A stretch of 64,000 nucleotides of DNA from Runella sp. SP2 (GTDB lineage Bacteria; Bacteroidota; Bacteroidia; Cytophagales; Spirosomataceae). The notes below the pieces were generated by a model that worked only from the letters and a program-made list of their open reading frames with translations, was not told the origin of the DNA and ran no database searches. The DNA is taken from the NCBI RefSeq assembly GCF_003711225.1, contig NZ_CP031030.1:6995501-7059500 (forward strand). Reading direction: 5' to 3'. How positions within the stretch are numbered: the stretch's first letter is position 1; every line of letters begins with the position of its first letter. Shown here in pieces: positions 23,976-32,840 of the stretch. Made by a program: the position numbers and the translations under genes.

Positions 23976-26900
23976 ATGAATCTGACTCCTGATATTCTTA
24001 AAAAATACCTGCGCCGTTTGACCAATCTGAGCAGTCGAAACCGTTCGCTGTTGTTATCAACTCTTTCGGCTGACCAATTTTTAGATTGGAAAGCGTTGGA
24101 TTTTGTGGACAATCGCTCGGCATTTGATGTTTTGAGTGACCTGATTGCCCAGAAAAAAACAGTTCGGTTGAGCCAAGTGATTGACCCGCGTTCGGAAAAA
24201 GGCAATGAAGTAAGCAAGCGGTTGCGGAAATTGGCCCGTACGGAGCGATTTATCGAGGAAGAACGTGGTTCGGAGGATTTGTATGTGGGTTATCCGTTTG
24301 TGAGAGGGAAATTGATGGATGGTACGGTGATACATGCGCCTTTGGTATATTTTCCAGTAACGCTTCAAAAAAACGAAGAAAACGTCGCCTACTGGGAGCT
24401 TCGTCGTCGCCCTGAGCCTACCTTACTCAATCGTAGTTTTTTGCTGGCTTATGGGTATTTTAATCAGGTAACTATCCCCGATGAATTGCTGGAAAAAAAC
24501 CTAGAAGAACTGAGCCGCGACTCGTTGGTGTTTCGGACGGAGTTGTACGAGTTACTCAAAGAAAGTGCGCTTAAACTCAATTTCAACCAAGCCATTTTTC
24601 AAGATACGTTGCAGTATTTTGATGAAAGCTCAAAAGCTGATCTTGAGCTTTTGGAACAAAATGGAGAACTGAAACTATATCCTGAGGCGGTTCTGGGGAT
24701 TTTCCCACAAGCGGGGAGTTATTTAGCACCCGATTATGAAGCGCTTATTTCGCAAGAGGAAGAACTGGTTGACGATGAGGAGGCAAGTGTTTTTTCGGCT
24801 TCAATAAAAGAAGCCAATACGTTCACTGCGTTCCAACAAGATGCCTCGCAAGAACAGGCGCTGTTGCGGGTAAAACAAGGAGAGTCGTTGGTGGTAGAAG
24901 GGCCGCCAGGGACGGGAAAATCGCAGTTGATTGCGAACTTGATGACCGATTTTGCTGCGCGTGGTAAACGTGTGCTTTTGGTATGTCAAAAACGGGTCGC
25001 GTTGGATGTGGTATATGAACGGCTTCGACAGGTAGGTGTAGCACCTTTTGCGGCACTGATTCACGATTTTAAGAACGACCGAGCAGATTTGTACGCCCAA
25101 CTTGATGCCCAAATTAGTCAAGTCGATGAGTACCAGAAGCAAAATTATGCGCTGGATTCGATTGTGCTGGAAAGGCAGTTTTTGCAAGTAAGTCGCTCGA
25201 TTGAACAGCTTTGTAGCGAACTAAACGCCTTCAAAGAGGCGCTTTTTGATGCTAACGAATGTGGTTTGTCGCCCAAAGAACTGTACCTCACCAGTTCGTC
25301 GCAGGTGGCCAATATTCCCATTCCTCAGTTTCGACAGTTTCGGTTTGACAACCGCTTGGAGACATTCTTACAAAAGCTGCGTCGGTTGGAGCAATACCAG
25401 CGTTTTTTGCCTTCACCGCATCCTTGGGAAGAACGAGTTGATTTTTCCAGCATTGGTTTTCAGGAAATAACAGTGGTAAAAAATACCATTGAAGAAGCTG
25501 TTCAAACCTACGAATATACCCAAAAATCGACAAGTGATTGGTTGGGGCAAACACTCAATGCGGCTCATTTATGGGAACTTCATCGCCTGGATGCACAAGT
25601 TAGAGCTTGGTACGAACGGTTACAACATCCGCTAAACTGGGATTTTTTTGAACGTAGGATTAGTGGAAAAATGACCAAATCGCTCACACAATGGTTGGCT
25701 AAGGTACACAAAAATGGGAAGAAATTCGGGGCTCAATCAGTTTTAATGGATGTGGTTCCGACGGCTGAATTGCCTCGTTTTGAACACCGCCTTGAGGCAT
25801 TGATACATGCCCGCCAGTCGGTTGTAAAATGGCTTTTTTATTCGGATAAGGATTATTTTCGGCACCTTACGGCTTCTTTGGGTTTAACCTTGGAGTTGAC
25901 AGATTTGTACCAACTGCGTCAACGACTCGAAAACCGAAAAGCCTTGGAGCAATGGGTGGATGAGGTTGAAAGTAAGTTAACGATTTCTATAAGAGACGCG
26001 AACATGAGCCAAACCTTGCTTCGGTGGGAAGAAGTGCATGAAGCAATGGCACAAGCCGAACAACTACAACTTGAAATACAACAAAACGCCCCTTTTCTGG
26101 AAAGTTTGGCTTTAAAAGGAAAAGAAGAATGGGAGAGCGTAACAAAGCAGTTGTTGACTTTGGCCTCGGAGTTTTCGGGTAAGTACCAACTTTGGCAACG
26201 TTATTTGACCCAAGGGCAGTTGTTGCGATTGGAAGAGTCGGCTGCGTACGGAGCAGAACTAAAAAAAGCGCTTGAGGCAAATTTTGATGCTTTGGTGGAA
26301 ATGGATTCGTTGAAAAATGAATTATCCGAATCGGAACGAGAAATATACGAAAAGCTGCAAACCGAAACGTCGCATTCTTGGATAGACGTAGTCCAAAACT
26401 CATTACGACTGGCTTGGTTGGCGTATTTAGAAGAAAAAAATCCTGTATTAAGGTCGGTTTCATCCTTAAAAATGAGTCAGTGGGAAGAAGAACTCCAGCA
26501 GCTGATTGAACAAAAACAGGCGCTGAGTCGGGCGATATTGGGAATGCAACTTCGCGAACAGACATATAAAGAAATTAGCTTTAATCGCTTGCAAAACCGC
26601 ACAACCTACCGCGAATTGCAGCACCAAGTGACCAAAAAACGAAAAATTTGGCCCGTACGAAAATTGATGGAACAGCACGCCGAAGAAGTTTTTCGCTTGG
26701 TACCGTGCTGGATGGCATCGCCCGAAACTGTTTCTGCCGTTTTTCCGCTTAGGCGTGGGTTGTTTGATGTGGTGATTTTTGACGAAGCGTCTCAGTGCTA
26801 TGCTGAGTACGGCATTCCCGCGATTTATCGGGCCAAACAAGCCGTGATTGTGGGCGATAGCAAGCAGTTGGCGCCGTACGATTTGTACCGTGCGCGTTAT

Positions 26901-27890
26901 GAAGACGAAACCGAAGAAGAGCAGGTCGCTTTGGAAGTGGAGTCGTTGTTGGATTTGGCCAAACATTTCTATTCGGACACGTTGCTACAAGGGCATTACC
27001 GAAGCCGTTCTTTGGATTTGATTGATTTTTCAAACCAACATTTTTACAAAAATAAACTTCAGTTACTCCCTCATTTTCAGGATATAAACGAAAACATCCC
27101 AGCGATTGAATACGTCAAAGTGGACGGAGTTTGGGAGCAAAATCGCAATAAGCTAGAAGCTGAGAGGGTGGTAGAGTTGGTGAAAATGTTGCAAAATGAG
27201 CAACCCAACGCGTCGGTGGGCGTGGTGACGTTCAATTATCCACAGCAACAGCTGATTGAACAGCTTCTGCAAGAGACGGTCGAACAAGGCGAGGTAGGAT
27301 GGAAGAAGTCATTTTTTGTCAAAAACATTGAAAATGTACAAGGAGACGAGCGCGATATTATTATTTTTTCGGTGGGATACGCGCCTGACGCTCGCGGGCG
27401 ATTTCGTGCTCAATTTGGGAGTTTGAATGCCCGTGGTGGAGAAAATCGGTTGAATGTGGCGGTCACTCGGGCGCGGCAAAAGGTGTATGTAGTAACGAGC
27501 ATTTGGCCCGACCAACTGCAGGTAGAAACAGCCCTACATTCGGGTTCTAAACTGTTGAAGTCATACTTAACGTATGCGCTGAATGTGTCTTCGGGTGCCT
27601 ATCGTCCACGGCCATTGGAACTTTATAAACGACCGTCGAGCTGGCTTTTGAAGCACCGTTTGCAGCAAACTGCATTGGAAAAAGAAGGTACTTTGTTAGA
27701 AGAACTTCCTTTTGCGGATTTGACAGTGAAAAAGGGAGATAGCTACGAAAAAGTTGTTTTGACGGATGATGAGTTGTACCAACAAGCGATTTCGGTTAAA
27801 GAATCACATGCTTACATCCCGTTGCTGTTGCGAGCCAAAGGATGGAATTTTGAGCGACGTTGGAGTCGTGAGTGGTGGCGAGAAAAGTGA
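23976..27890 (+). CDS. large superfamily 1 DNA/RNA helicase
   Basis: 1304 residues. The N-terminal 100 residues (LTNLSSRNRSLLL) match the region I know as the DUF4011-like start of large SF1 helicases. Walker A is GPPGTGKS (309-316, Lys315) and Walker B is DEAS (Asp936-Glu937). About 620 residues of mainly coiled-coil insert separate them. Later motifs are VGDSKQLAPY (III/Ia), QGHYRSRS (IV), VQGDERDIIIFS (V) and RLNVAVTRARQKVYVV (VI). No nuclease domain was seen at either end. It could act in repair or in anti-phage defence; the single-gene context does not decide. Confidence 0.85.
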   Translation: MNLTPDILKKYLRRLTNLSSRNRSLLLSTLSADQFLDWKALDFVDNRSAFDVLSDLIAQKKTVRLSQVIDPRSEKGNEVSKRLRKLARTERFIEEERGSEDLYVGYPFVRGKLMDGTVIHAPLVYFPVTLQKNEENVAYWELRRRPEPTLLNRSFLLAYGYFNQVTIPDELLEKNLEELSRDSLVFRTELYELLKESALKLNFNQAIFQDTLQYFDESSKADLELLEQNGELKLYPEAVLGIFPQAGSYLAPDYEALISQEEELVDDEEASVFSASIKEANTFTAFQQDASQEQALLRVKQGESLVVEGPPGTGKSQLIANLMTDFAARGKRVLLVCQKRVALDVVYERLRQVGVAPFAALIHDFKNDRADLYAQLDAQISQVDEYQKQNYALDSIVLERQFLQVSRSIEQLCSELNAFKEALFDANECGLSPKELYLTSSSQVANIPIPQFRQFRFDNRLETFLQKLRRLEQYQRFLPSPHPWEERVDFSSIGFQEITVVKNTIEEAVQTYEYTQKSTSDWLGQTLNAAHLWELHRLDAQVRAWYERLQHPLNWDFFERRISGKMTKSLTQWLAKVHKNGKKFGAQSVLMDVVPTAELPRFEHRLEALIHARQSVVKWLFYSDKDYFRHLTASLGLTLELTDLYQLRQRLENRKALEQWVDEVESKLTISIRDANMSQTLLRWEEVHEAMAQAEQLQLEIQQNAPFLESLALKGKEEWESVTKQLLTLASEFSGKYQLWQRYLTQGQLLRLEESAAYGAELKKALEANFDALVEMDSLKNELSESEREIYEKLQTETSHSWIDVVQNSLRLAWLAYLEEKNPVLRSVSSLKMSQWEEELQQLIEQKQALSRAILGMQLREQTYKEISFNRLQNRTTYRELQHQVTKKRKIWPVRKLMEQHAEEVFRLVPCWMASPETVSAVFPLRRGLFDVVIFDEASQCYAEYGIPAIYRAKQAVIVGDSKQLAPYDLYRARYEDETEEEQVALEVESLLDLAKHFYSDTLLQGHYRSRSLDLIDFSNQHFYKNKLQLLPHFQDINENIPAIEYVKVDGVWEQNRNKLEAERVVELVKMLQNEQPNASVGVVTFNYPQQQLIEQLLQETVEQGEVGWKKSFFVKNIENVQGDERDIIIFSVGYAPDARGRFRAQFGSLNARGGENRLNVAVTRARQKVYVVTSIWPDQLQVETALHSGSKLLKSYLTYALNVSSGAYRPRPLELYKRPSSWLLKHRLQQTALEKEGTLLEELPFADLTVKKGDSYEKVVLTDDELYQQAISVKESHAYIPLLLRAKGWNFERRWSREWWREK

Positions 27891-27967
27891 TTATTTTATT
27901 TGCGTTCCAACGCAATGAAATTGAAAAGCGTCATTGGGGTATAAACACCTTAAACCCCCCGTTTGCC

Positions 27968-29248
27968 ATGAGACGTTTACTTTTACCTATTCTTTTTATT
28001 GTTGGTCTCGCACAATGGTCGTGCACCGACCGCTGTACCGAAACGCGTAAGTACAAACGCTTCACGCCTGTGACCATTTCATTGGCTGAAATTCGTCAAG
28101 GCGTACGTACCGAAACGGCACATGAACTGGAAACTCCAGGGAAAATCTACGCCAAAGGAAATTATCTATTTATCAACGAGCAAAAAAAAGGCTTACACAT
28201 CATTGATAATTCTAACCCTGCCGCGCCCAAAATCATTTCATTTATTACCATTCCTGGAAATGGCGACATGGCCGTCCGTGGGAATATTTTGTACGCCGAC
28301 AGCTATTCTGATTTAGTGGCGTTGGATATTTCTAACCCATTGGAAGTGAAAGAAATAAGTCGTCAAAAAGATGTGTTTCAGACGGGTCAATTCGATGGCG
28401 CTTGGTGGTCGCTCAACACAACCACGGGAGCGATTCAGGACCAAAATATGCAGATTGTTACCGAAACCATTCAAACCAACTGCGAAAATAGCAATGGTTC
28501 GTGGTGGGGAGGAACATTTTTTGCGATGGATAGCCGTGCTGCTCTTCAGTCGAGCACTGTTCCTTCCAATTCAAATGCGCAAGGGCAAGCGGGCTCGATG
28601 GCACGTTTTGCGCTGTATGACAAATACTTATACACCGTCAGCCAAAGCGATATGCAGCTGTTTGATATTGGCATACCATCGCAACCCAAGGCTTCGACAA
28701 AAATCCGATTGGGTTGGGGAATCGAAACCATTTTCCCGTACCGTGACAAACTTTTCATTGGTTCTACGACGGGAATGTTTATCTATGACAACAGTAATCC
28801 TGAAAACCCGCAACACCTATCGACGTTCCAACACGCCATGTCGTGCGACCCCGTGGTCGTGACCGATAACCGTGCCTACGTGACGTTGCGGTCGGGTACT
28901 ACTTGTAATCGTGGGCTAAATCAACTCGACGTGATTGACATTACCGATTTGCGGACTCCTCGCTTGTTGAAATCGTATCCAATGCAAAACCCCCACGGCT
29001 TGGGCGTTGATTATCCTAATTTATACTTGTGTGAAGGCACGCACGGACTTAAATCATTGAACATTGCCAATGATTTTGACGTAAAACAACTTCAACACCT
29101 GAAAGACATGGATGCGTACGACGTGATTCCATTGTCGAACAAAACGCTTTTGATGATTGGCAAGGACGGGCTGTATCAGTTTGACGTTTCAAACGCTTCA
29201 GGACTTCGTCAAATCAGTAAAATTCCTGTAAAACGGGTTGAAATTTAA
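27968..29248 (+). CDS. LVIVD-repeat beta-propeller lipoprotein
   Basis: 426 residues from ATG 27968, with a lipoprotein signal ending WSC (residue 19). The mature protein consists of repeated blades of the type GLHIIDNSNPAAPK, DLVALDISNPLEV, DMQLFDIGIPSQPK, GMFIYDNSNPENPQ and QLDVIDITDLRTPR, the LVIVD motif of bacterial beta-propellers. It is probably held in the outer membrane, with an unknown binding role. It is followed 11 bp later by a small outer-membrane-like protein and likely forms an operon with it. Confidence 0.82.
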   Translation: MRRLLLPILFIVGLAQWSCTDRCTETRKYKRFTPVTISLAEIRQGVRTETAHELETPGKIYAKGNYLFINEQKKGLHIIDNSNPAAPKIISFITIPGNGDMAVRGNILYADSYSDLVALDISNPLEVKEISRQKDVFQTGQFDGAWWSLNTTTGAIQDQNMQIVTETIQTNCENSNGSWWGGTFFAMDSRAALQSSTVPSNSNAQGQAGSMARFALYDKYLYTVSQSDMQLFDIGIPSQPKASTKIRLGWGIETIFPYRDKLFIGSTTGMFIYDNSNPENPQHLSTFQHAMSCDPVVVTDNRAYVTLRSGTTCNRGLNQLDVIDITDLRTPRLLKSYPMQNPHGLGVDYPNLYLCEGTHGLKSLNIANDFDVKQLQHLKDMDAYDVIPLSNKTLLMIGKDGLYQFDVSNASGLRQISKIPVKRVEI

Positions 29249-29259
29249 ACCACTTTGTC

Positions 29260-29877
29260 ATGCTGGAAGCATCTAAAATAAATTCTTTGAAACAATGGCG
29301 TAGTGGGTTGATATTCATCTGCTTACTAGCTTGTACAATCACTGCCTCTGCACAATTTAAGCCTCATTACGTCAACATGACGGAAGTAGGCGGGTTGTTT
29401 GGACGAGTGGTGTATGATATTCCGTGGAGCGTTCCCGTTCAGCAACAAGTCGAAAATCGCCTTAGTTTAACGTTGCAAACGTTTAACGGAGTCCAACTCA
29501 AACCACGCATGGCCGTGGGGCTCACAACGGGACTGGATTGGTACCAATCGGCCTTATTGATGCCCGTTGCCGCAGGCATCCGCTACGACTTGGCCAAAAG
29601 TAAAAACAACGTGACCTTGTTGGGAATGTTGGATGCAGGTTACGGATTTCAATGGCTACATGCCGACGCAACGGGCTACAAAACCGACGGCGGAATGATG
29701 ATTAGCCCAGGGTTAGGCTTAAAATTTGGCTTAAAATCAGGAAGTGCGTTGTTGCTGTCCCTGAGCTACAAGCGTCAACACGCCAAGTCCACTGAGCCTT
29801 TGGGGTGGGGCGAAATAGAGAAGTGGGAAAACCGCGTTTATAACCGAATGGCAGTGCGTTTTGGCTTCGTGTTTTAA
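29260..29877 (+). CDS. secreted beta-rich protein, probable outer membrane barrel
   Basis: 205 residues. The signal peptide ends ASAQ (about residue 31). The rest alternates short amphipathic strands (AVGLTTGLDWYQSALLMPVA, GMLDAGYGFQWLHAD, LLLSLSYKRQHA) and ends in an aromatic, MAVRFGFVF, which is the usual signal of an 8-stranded outer membrane barrel. It lies 11 bp after the LVIVD lipoprotein, so the two may work together at the surface. Function unknown. Confidence 0.7.
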   Translation: MLEASKINSLKQWRSGLIFICLLACTITASAQFKPHYVNMTEVGGLFGRVVYDIPWSVPVQQQVENRLSLTLQTFNGVQLKPRMAVGLTTGLDWYQSALLMPVAAGIRYDLAKSKNNVTLLGMLDAGYGFQWLHADATGYKTDGGMMISPGLGLKFGLKSGSALLLSLSYKRQHAKSTEPLGWGEIEKWENRVYNRMAVRFGFVF

Positions 29878-29896
29878 GTACCAAAGCACAAATTTG

Positions 29897-29927
29897 AGTA
29901 GTCGCTCGTGTCTCACGAGTGACTACT
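29897..29927. terminator. 14-bp perfect hairpin
   Basis: AGTAGTCGCTCGTG (29897-29910), loop TCT, CACGAGTGACTACT (29914-29927), with one G-U pair. It follows the outer-membrane gene and precedes repeat copy 1. The T-tract is weak, so it may be a bidirectional terminator or part of the repeat element. Confidence 0.55.
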
Positions 29928-29934
29928 ATTTCTC

Positions 29935-29991
29935 CGATGGCGCGAGCGTTCCGCTCGTGTCGCTTATTCCAAGGCTTCTAGCCGATAAACT
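29935..29991. repeat. dispersed repeat, copy 1
   Basis: 57 bp starting CGATGGCGCGAGCG and ending CCGATAAACT. It contains a GCGAGCG/CGCTCGT hairpin and the common stretch GTCGCTTATTCCAAGGCTT. It is nearly identical to copies at 30531 and 32206. Its end touches the stop codon of the minus-strand secreted protein. Confidence 0.85.
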
Positions 29992-30500
29992 CAAAGCCCA
30001 TTCCATCGAATTTTCACGCCACCCCGCGAATAGGTCGCAAACATGACAGGAGGGTCAAACGATAGCATCGAAACCTCTTTCACTCCACCGCCTGTATCTT
30101 TTTCTGTATAACCCCACATCAGGTGTTTCTTCAATTTTTTCGTTATGTGGTTGGGAAATTGCTCATTTCCTTGAAACATACGGCCTACCCCGTTATCAAT
30201 CAAAAAATAGTAGCCTTTGTGCTCGAATAAAAAAAAGGGCTTGTAATAATCCGTAATCGCTTCAAAAGTGGCAACGGCTTCAAAACGGTAATAAATCGTG
30301 TCTTTGACCGCGCCAATAGATACGTGAACCACTTTTTCTTTTTTCTTCTGTACTTTGTCAATGTATTGATTAAAAATGGTAAGCGTAACACTGTCCTTAA
30401 TAGTTACTTCCCGAGAAAAGTAAGGTGCTTTACTCTTTTTCTGAGCAAAGGCATTTTGAATCACCAAGAAGCTTATAGAGAGAACGATAATTATTTTCAT
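29991..30500 (-). CDS. secreted protein of unknown function
   Basis: 169 residues from ATG 30500. The open frame extends into repeat copy 2, but a signal peptide (MKIIIVLSISFLVIQNAFAQ) fixes the start. The mature part is a mix of strands with aromatic residues (KGYYFLIDNGVGRMFQGNEQ). No known domain or catalytic motif. It is bracketed by repeat copies 1 and 2. It might be an immunity-type or accessory cassette; this is inference from the neighbourhood only. Confidence 0.65.
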   Translation of the reverse strand: MKIIIVLSISFLVIQNAFAQKKSKAPYFSREVTIKDSVTLTIFNQYIDKVQKKKEKVVHVSIGAVKDTIYYRFEAVATFEAITDYYKPFFLFEHKGYYFLIDNGVGRMFQGNEQFPNHITKKLKKHLMWGYTEKDTGGGVKEVSMLSFDPPVMFATYSRGGVKIRWNGL

Positions 30501-30530
30501 GCTGCAAGTTGTACTAGATATAACCAATAC

Positions 30531-30588
30531 CGATGGCGCGAGCGTCACCGCTCGTGTCGCTTATTCCAAGGCTTCCAGCCGATAAACT
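30531..30588. repeat. dispersed repeat, copy 2
   Basis: 58 bp, CGATGGCGCGAGCGTCACCG to CCGATAAACT, differing from copy 1 by a few bases. It lies 30 bp before the minus-strand gene start at 30500. Confidence 0.85.
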
Positions 30589-30610
30589 TCGCTGAGCAAA
30601 AAGTATTTTC

Positions 30611-31066
30611 CTATAAATGTTCTAAAAAAAGAAAGAAATAGCCTCTACTCTCATCAACTAATAACAAGGAAGTAATACCTTTCTCATTACTATTTAACTC
30701 AAATTTTCCTTTTAATCCCCTTTGAGAAAAATAGTTCTTTTTTATATTCATGGGAATAGGCAACTGAGTCATTGTTGAATCTGTCAATGGTTTAAAATGA
30801 CCTGTATGGTATAAAGTTTCAAAAAATGAACGGTCATTAACCTCGAACAGTGCTACAATATACTCATCATCCATAAGGAAATTCGTTTCTCCTTCGTGAA
30901 AGAAAATAATTTTTGAGTCCGCTGGAAGCTTTGTTTTTGAGATTTGACTAACTACTTTATGAGCATTTCTAGGAGGCCAGAACCCATAGTTCCAACGGTA
31001 AGCCACTACTATCAAAAAGCCTACAAAAAGGAGAGCAAAAGCTATTTTTTTAAATCTCTTATTCAC
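30611..31066 (-). CDS. membrane-anchored protein of unknown function
   Basis: 151 residues with one N-terminal membrane segment (about 8-24, IAFALLFVGFLIVVAYRW). The rest is soluble, with an acidic stretch FHEGETNFLMDDEYIVALFE (about 55-74) and ends DESRGYFFLFLEHL. Composition is AT-rich like its neighbours. No family recognised. Its place downstream of the metallopeptidase-toxin fragment and lipoprotein makes it a candidate immunity protein, but nothing in the sequence proves it. Confidence 0.6.
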   Translation of the reverse strand: MNKRFKKIAFALLFVGFLIVVAYRWNYGFWPPRNAHKVVSQISKTKLPADSKIIFFHEGETNFLMDDEYIVALFEVNDRSFFETLYHTGHFKPLTDSTMTQLPIPMNIKKNYFSQRGLKGKFELNSNEKGITSLLLVDESRGYFFLFLEHL

Positions 31067-31370
31067 GACACTCTAAATAGGTATTTTATAAGAGTAATTT
31101 GGTTAAAGGCTTTGTAACTGTTTGAACTCATTAAAACAAACAGCTAGCTAGTATTATTGCTCCAGAGGAGCTATATCTTAGTAGCCAAAATGAATCAGGT
31201 CAGAAATCAAGCCCCATCGGGGTAGCCGACGCTCAGTGACCTCTCTCAGCGAACATCAGTTGCCTCGATGGATTTCTTTTGGGAGAAATTTGTTTGTCTT
31301 TTTGTACATATAGCCTCGCTGAGGCCGTTTTTTAATGCGTTTGACCTGAGTATTAAGAGAGTGTCAACTG
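31067..31370. other. intergenic stretch with hairpin-forming text
   Basis: About 300 bp without a gene. It holds AAGCCCCATCGGGGTAGCC, a small CCCCATCGGGG hairpin, then CGCTCAGTGACC / CTCTCAGCG-like complementary text and GCCTCGCTGAGGC. The high local GC and palindromic text in an AT-rich island suggest a degenerate repeat or transposon end rather than a regulator. Confidence 0.35.
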
Positions 31371-31823
31371 TTAAATATAACTCTTTATACAACTAACTAC
31401 CTTCCATTGACTAGACTCGTCTTTTTTTAATATGTATTGCAATACCCACCCTCCTCCAACAAGCCTTACTGTCACCTTTAACTCATCTTTTTTTAATTGA
31501 GTAAAGCCAGTAACCGCCAGTAAATTTAAAGGCAAATCAGACGCTTTCATAATTTTATTTTCAATGGAATCTACAAAATTTGCATTGTAGTTAATATCCT
31601 TATTTAAAATTTTCAATGGCCATTTCTTACGTATTATTTTGCTGAATACTAAAGTAGGAGGTACAGAAGCTACCTTTACTTTATTAATTAAAATCGAATC
31701 TTGGAATATAGTTTGAATGACTTTTACAGAATCAGCGTAAACCATTTCGGTCGTAGTTGTGCTTGTGGTATGACAACCAAATAATATTCCTATTGTACTT
31801 AAAAGAAAAATAATTGTTTTCAT
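31371..31823 (-). CDS. lipoprotein, candidate immunity protein
   Basis: 150 residues from ATG 31823. The signal MKTIIFLLSTIGILFGC ends in an FGC lipobox. The mature part starts Ser/Thr-rich (HTTSTTTT) and ends VRLVGGGWVLQYILKKDES then VVSCIKSY. It follows the metallopeptidase-toxin fragment on the same strand, 73 bp apart, which is where an immunity gene would sit. Lipoprotein immunity proteins that act in the periplasm are known for such toxins, but the pairing is inferred. Confidence 0.65.
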   Translation of the reverse strand: MKTIIFLLSTIGILFGCHTTSTTTTEMVYADSVKVIQTIFQDSILINKVKVASVPPTLVFSKIIRKKWPLKILNKDINYNANFVDSIENKIMKASDLPLNLLAVTGFTQLKKDELKVTVRLVGGGWVLQYILKKDESSQWKVVSCIKSYI

Positions 31824-31857
31824 ATTAATAATAATTAAGTAAAAATATAGGTTAATT

Positions 31858-31881
31858 CCTGATGCTTTTAAAAGCATCAGG
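31858..31881. repeat. perfect 24-bp palindrome
   Basis: CCTGATGCTTTT followed directly by its complement, with no loop. It lies between the toxin fragment stop and the lipoprotein start. There is no T-tract on either side. It could be a weak terminator or a dimeric regulator site. Confidence 0.5.
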
Positions 31882-31896
31882 AAAAATGTGACTATT

Positions 31897-32223
31897 TTAA
31901 TTTTTAAAAAATTCATAAACATACTGGCTAGCGTTTTGCTTAGTAATATGTGCTCCAAATGCTTCATTCTCAAATGAATATGCCCACAGTTCTCCAGGCT
32001 CTTGTTTGCCCAAAATAGCATTTCCATAGTGAACTACTTCATGGAGTAGTGCTACTGCCAAAAGGAATGCTGTAGCTTGTTTTGTACTTTCCAAGTTTGC
32101 GGTTTCTAAACCTCTTACAAAACTGTCTTGTATTTCAATTACTGGAGCAGGATAACCTGGACAAATACAGTGACCAAGTACTGTAGGAGACAAGTCGCCT
32201 CTTACCGATGGCGCGAGCGTCAC
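31897..32223 (-). pseudogene. orphan HExxH metallopeptidase fragment, polymorphic-toxin tip
   Basis: A frame of about 108 codons without a normal start: it opens with GTG inside repeat copy 3, five codons after an in-frame TAA. It contains ALLHEVVHYGN (about residues 57-67), a zinc metallopeptidase HExxH motif, then GELWAYSFENEAFG, which may give the third ligand. This matches the C-terminal metallopeptidase tips (Tox-MPTase type) of Rhs-like and other polymorphic toxins. The delivery part is missing, so it is a displaced tip or a truncated gene. An immunity-type lipoprotein follows. Confidence 0.6.
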
Positions 32224-32255
32224 TGCTCGTGTCGCTTATTCCAAGGCTTACAGCC
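32206..32255. repeat. dispersed repeat, copy 3
   Basis: About 50 bp, CGATGGCGCGAGCGTCACTG to GGCTTACAGCC; the last ten bases of copies 1 and 2 are not conserved. It overlaps the open 5' end of the metallopeptidase fragment. Confidence 0.8.
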
Positions 32256-32323
32256 TTTTCATAATAAAAGTTAGCCAGTAGCTTCAATCAAGAGCAGGTA
32301 AGGTACTTATTGTAAAATAGTAG

Positions 32324-32821
32324 TTAGGGGAGTATTGAATCTTTTACTGGATTCTTGGTATTTATTATTATATTTTCTTTCTGGGTTTTATGGCCATAAA
32401 TAGCTTGAGCATTTTTGCGATTTAAAATTTCTAAAACTTCTAAATCAGAAAAATTTATATTTTTTAAATTTTTGATTTTTTCACTTGGTACTTCTATTCC
32501 ATTGTATATGAATAACTTATCTTGAGAATGCTCATACTCAGAAATTTTTTGCTTTAAAAGCGAGAGGTTTGATTTTTGTTTTTTTTCGTGATAAGCTTTA
32601 GTCTCAATTATAAGAATACTATTCTTGGTAAGATTGGCGTATTTAGCTGGAATAAACTCCCTAAAAAACCTATGCTCAGAGTGTATTTGGTCTTGATTTA
32701 AAGATAAAAAATCTAATTCTGAACTTACTTTTTCATCTATGACAATCACAGACTTATCATAGCATGATAGCAAGAAGAAGACCATTAAGCTATATATGAG
32801 TAATTTTAAATTATGGGTCAT
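32324..32821 (-). CDS. lipoprotein with TonB-receptor plug-like C-terminus
   Basis: 165 residues. The signal ends FFLLSC (cysteine about residue 20). Residues about 105-155 (IYNGIEVPSEKI, FSDLEVLEILNRKNAQAIYG, IIINTK) follow the pattern of the plug end of SusC receptors, where VEVLKDASATAIYGSRGANG then VIIITTK is typical. No barrel follows, so this is a free-standing plug-like module. Small secreted proteins of this kind exist in the phylum, with unknown function. AT-rich like the rest of the island. Confidence 0.65.
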   Translation of the reverse strand: MTHNLKLLIYSLMVFFLLSCYDKSVIVIDEKVSSELDFLSLNQDQIHSEHRFFREFIPAKYANLTKNSILIIETKAYHEKKQKSNLSLLKQKISEYEHSQDKLFIYNGIEVPSEKIKNLKNINFSDLEVLEILNRKNAQAIYGHKTQKENIIINTKNPVKDSILP

Positions 32822-32840
32822 ATATAATTATGGTAAGAAA

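Noticed and set aside
25987-26966. Minus-strand frames of 166-192 codons inside the SF1 helicase
   Set aside because: They have no family motifs and sit opposite conserved helicase sequence, so they are shadows.
27872-27967. A longer N-terminus for the LVIVD protein
   Set aside because: The upstream part overlaps the helicase gene's end and would bury the lipoprotein signal that starts at 27968.
31067-31370. A complete insertion sequence
   Set aside because: Palindromic text is present, but there is no transposase frame and no matching terminal repeats could be defined.
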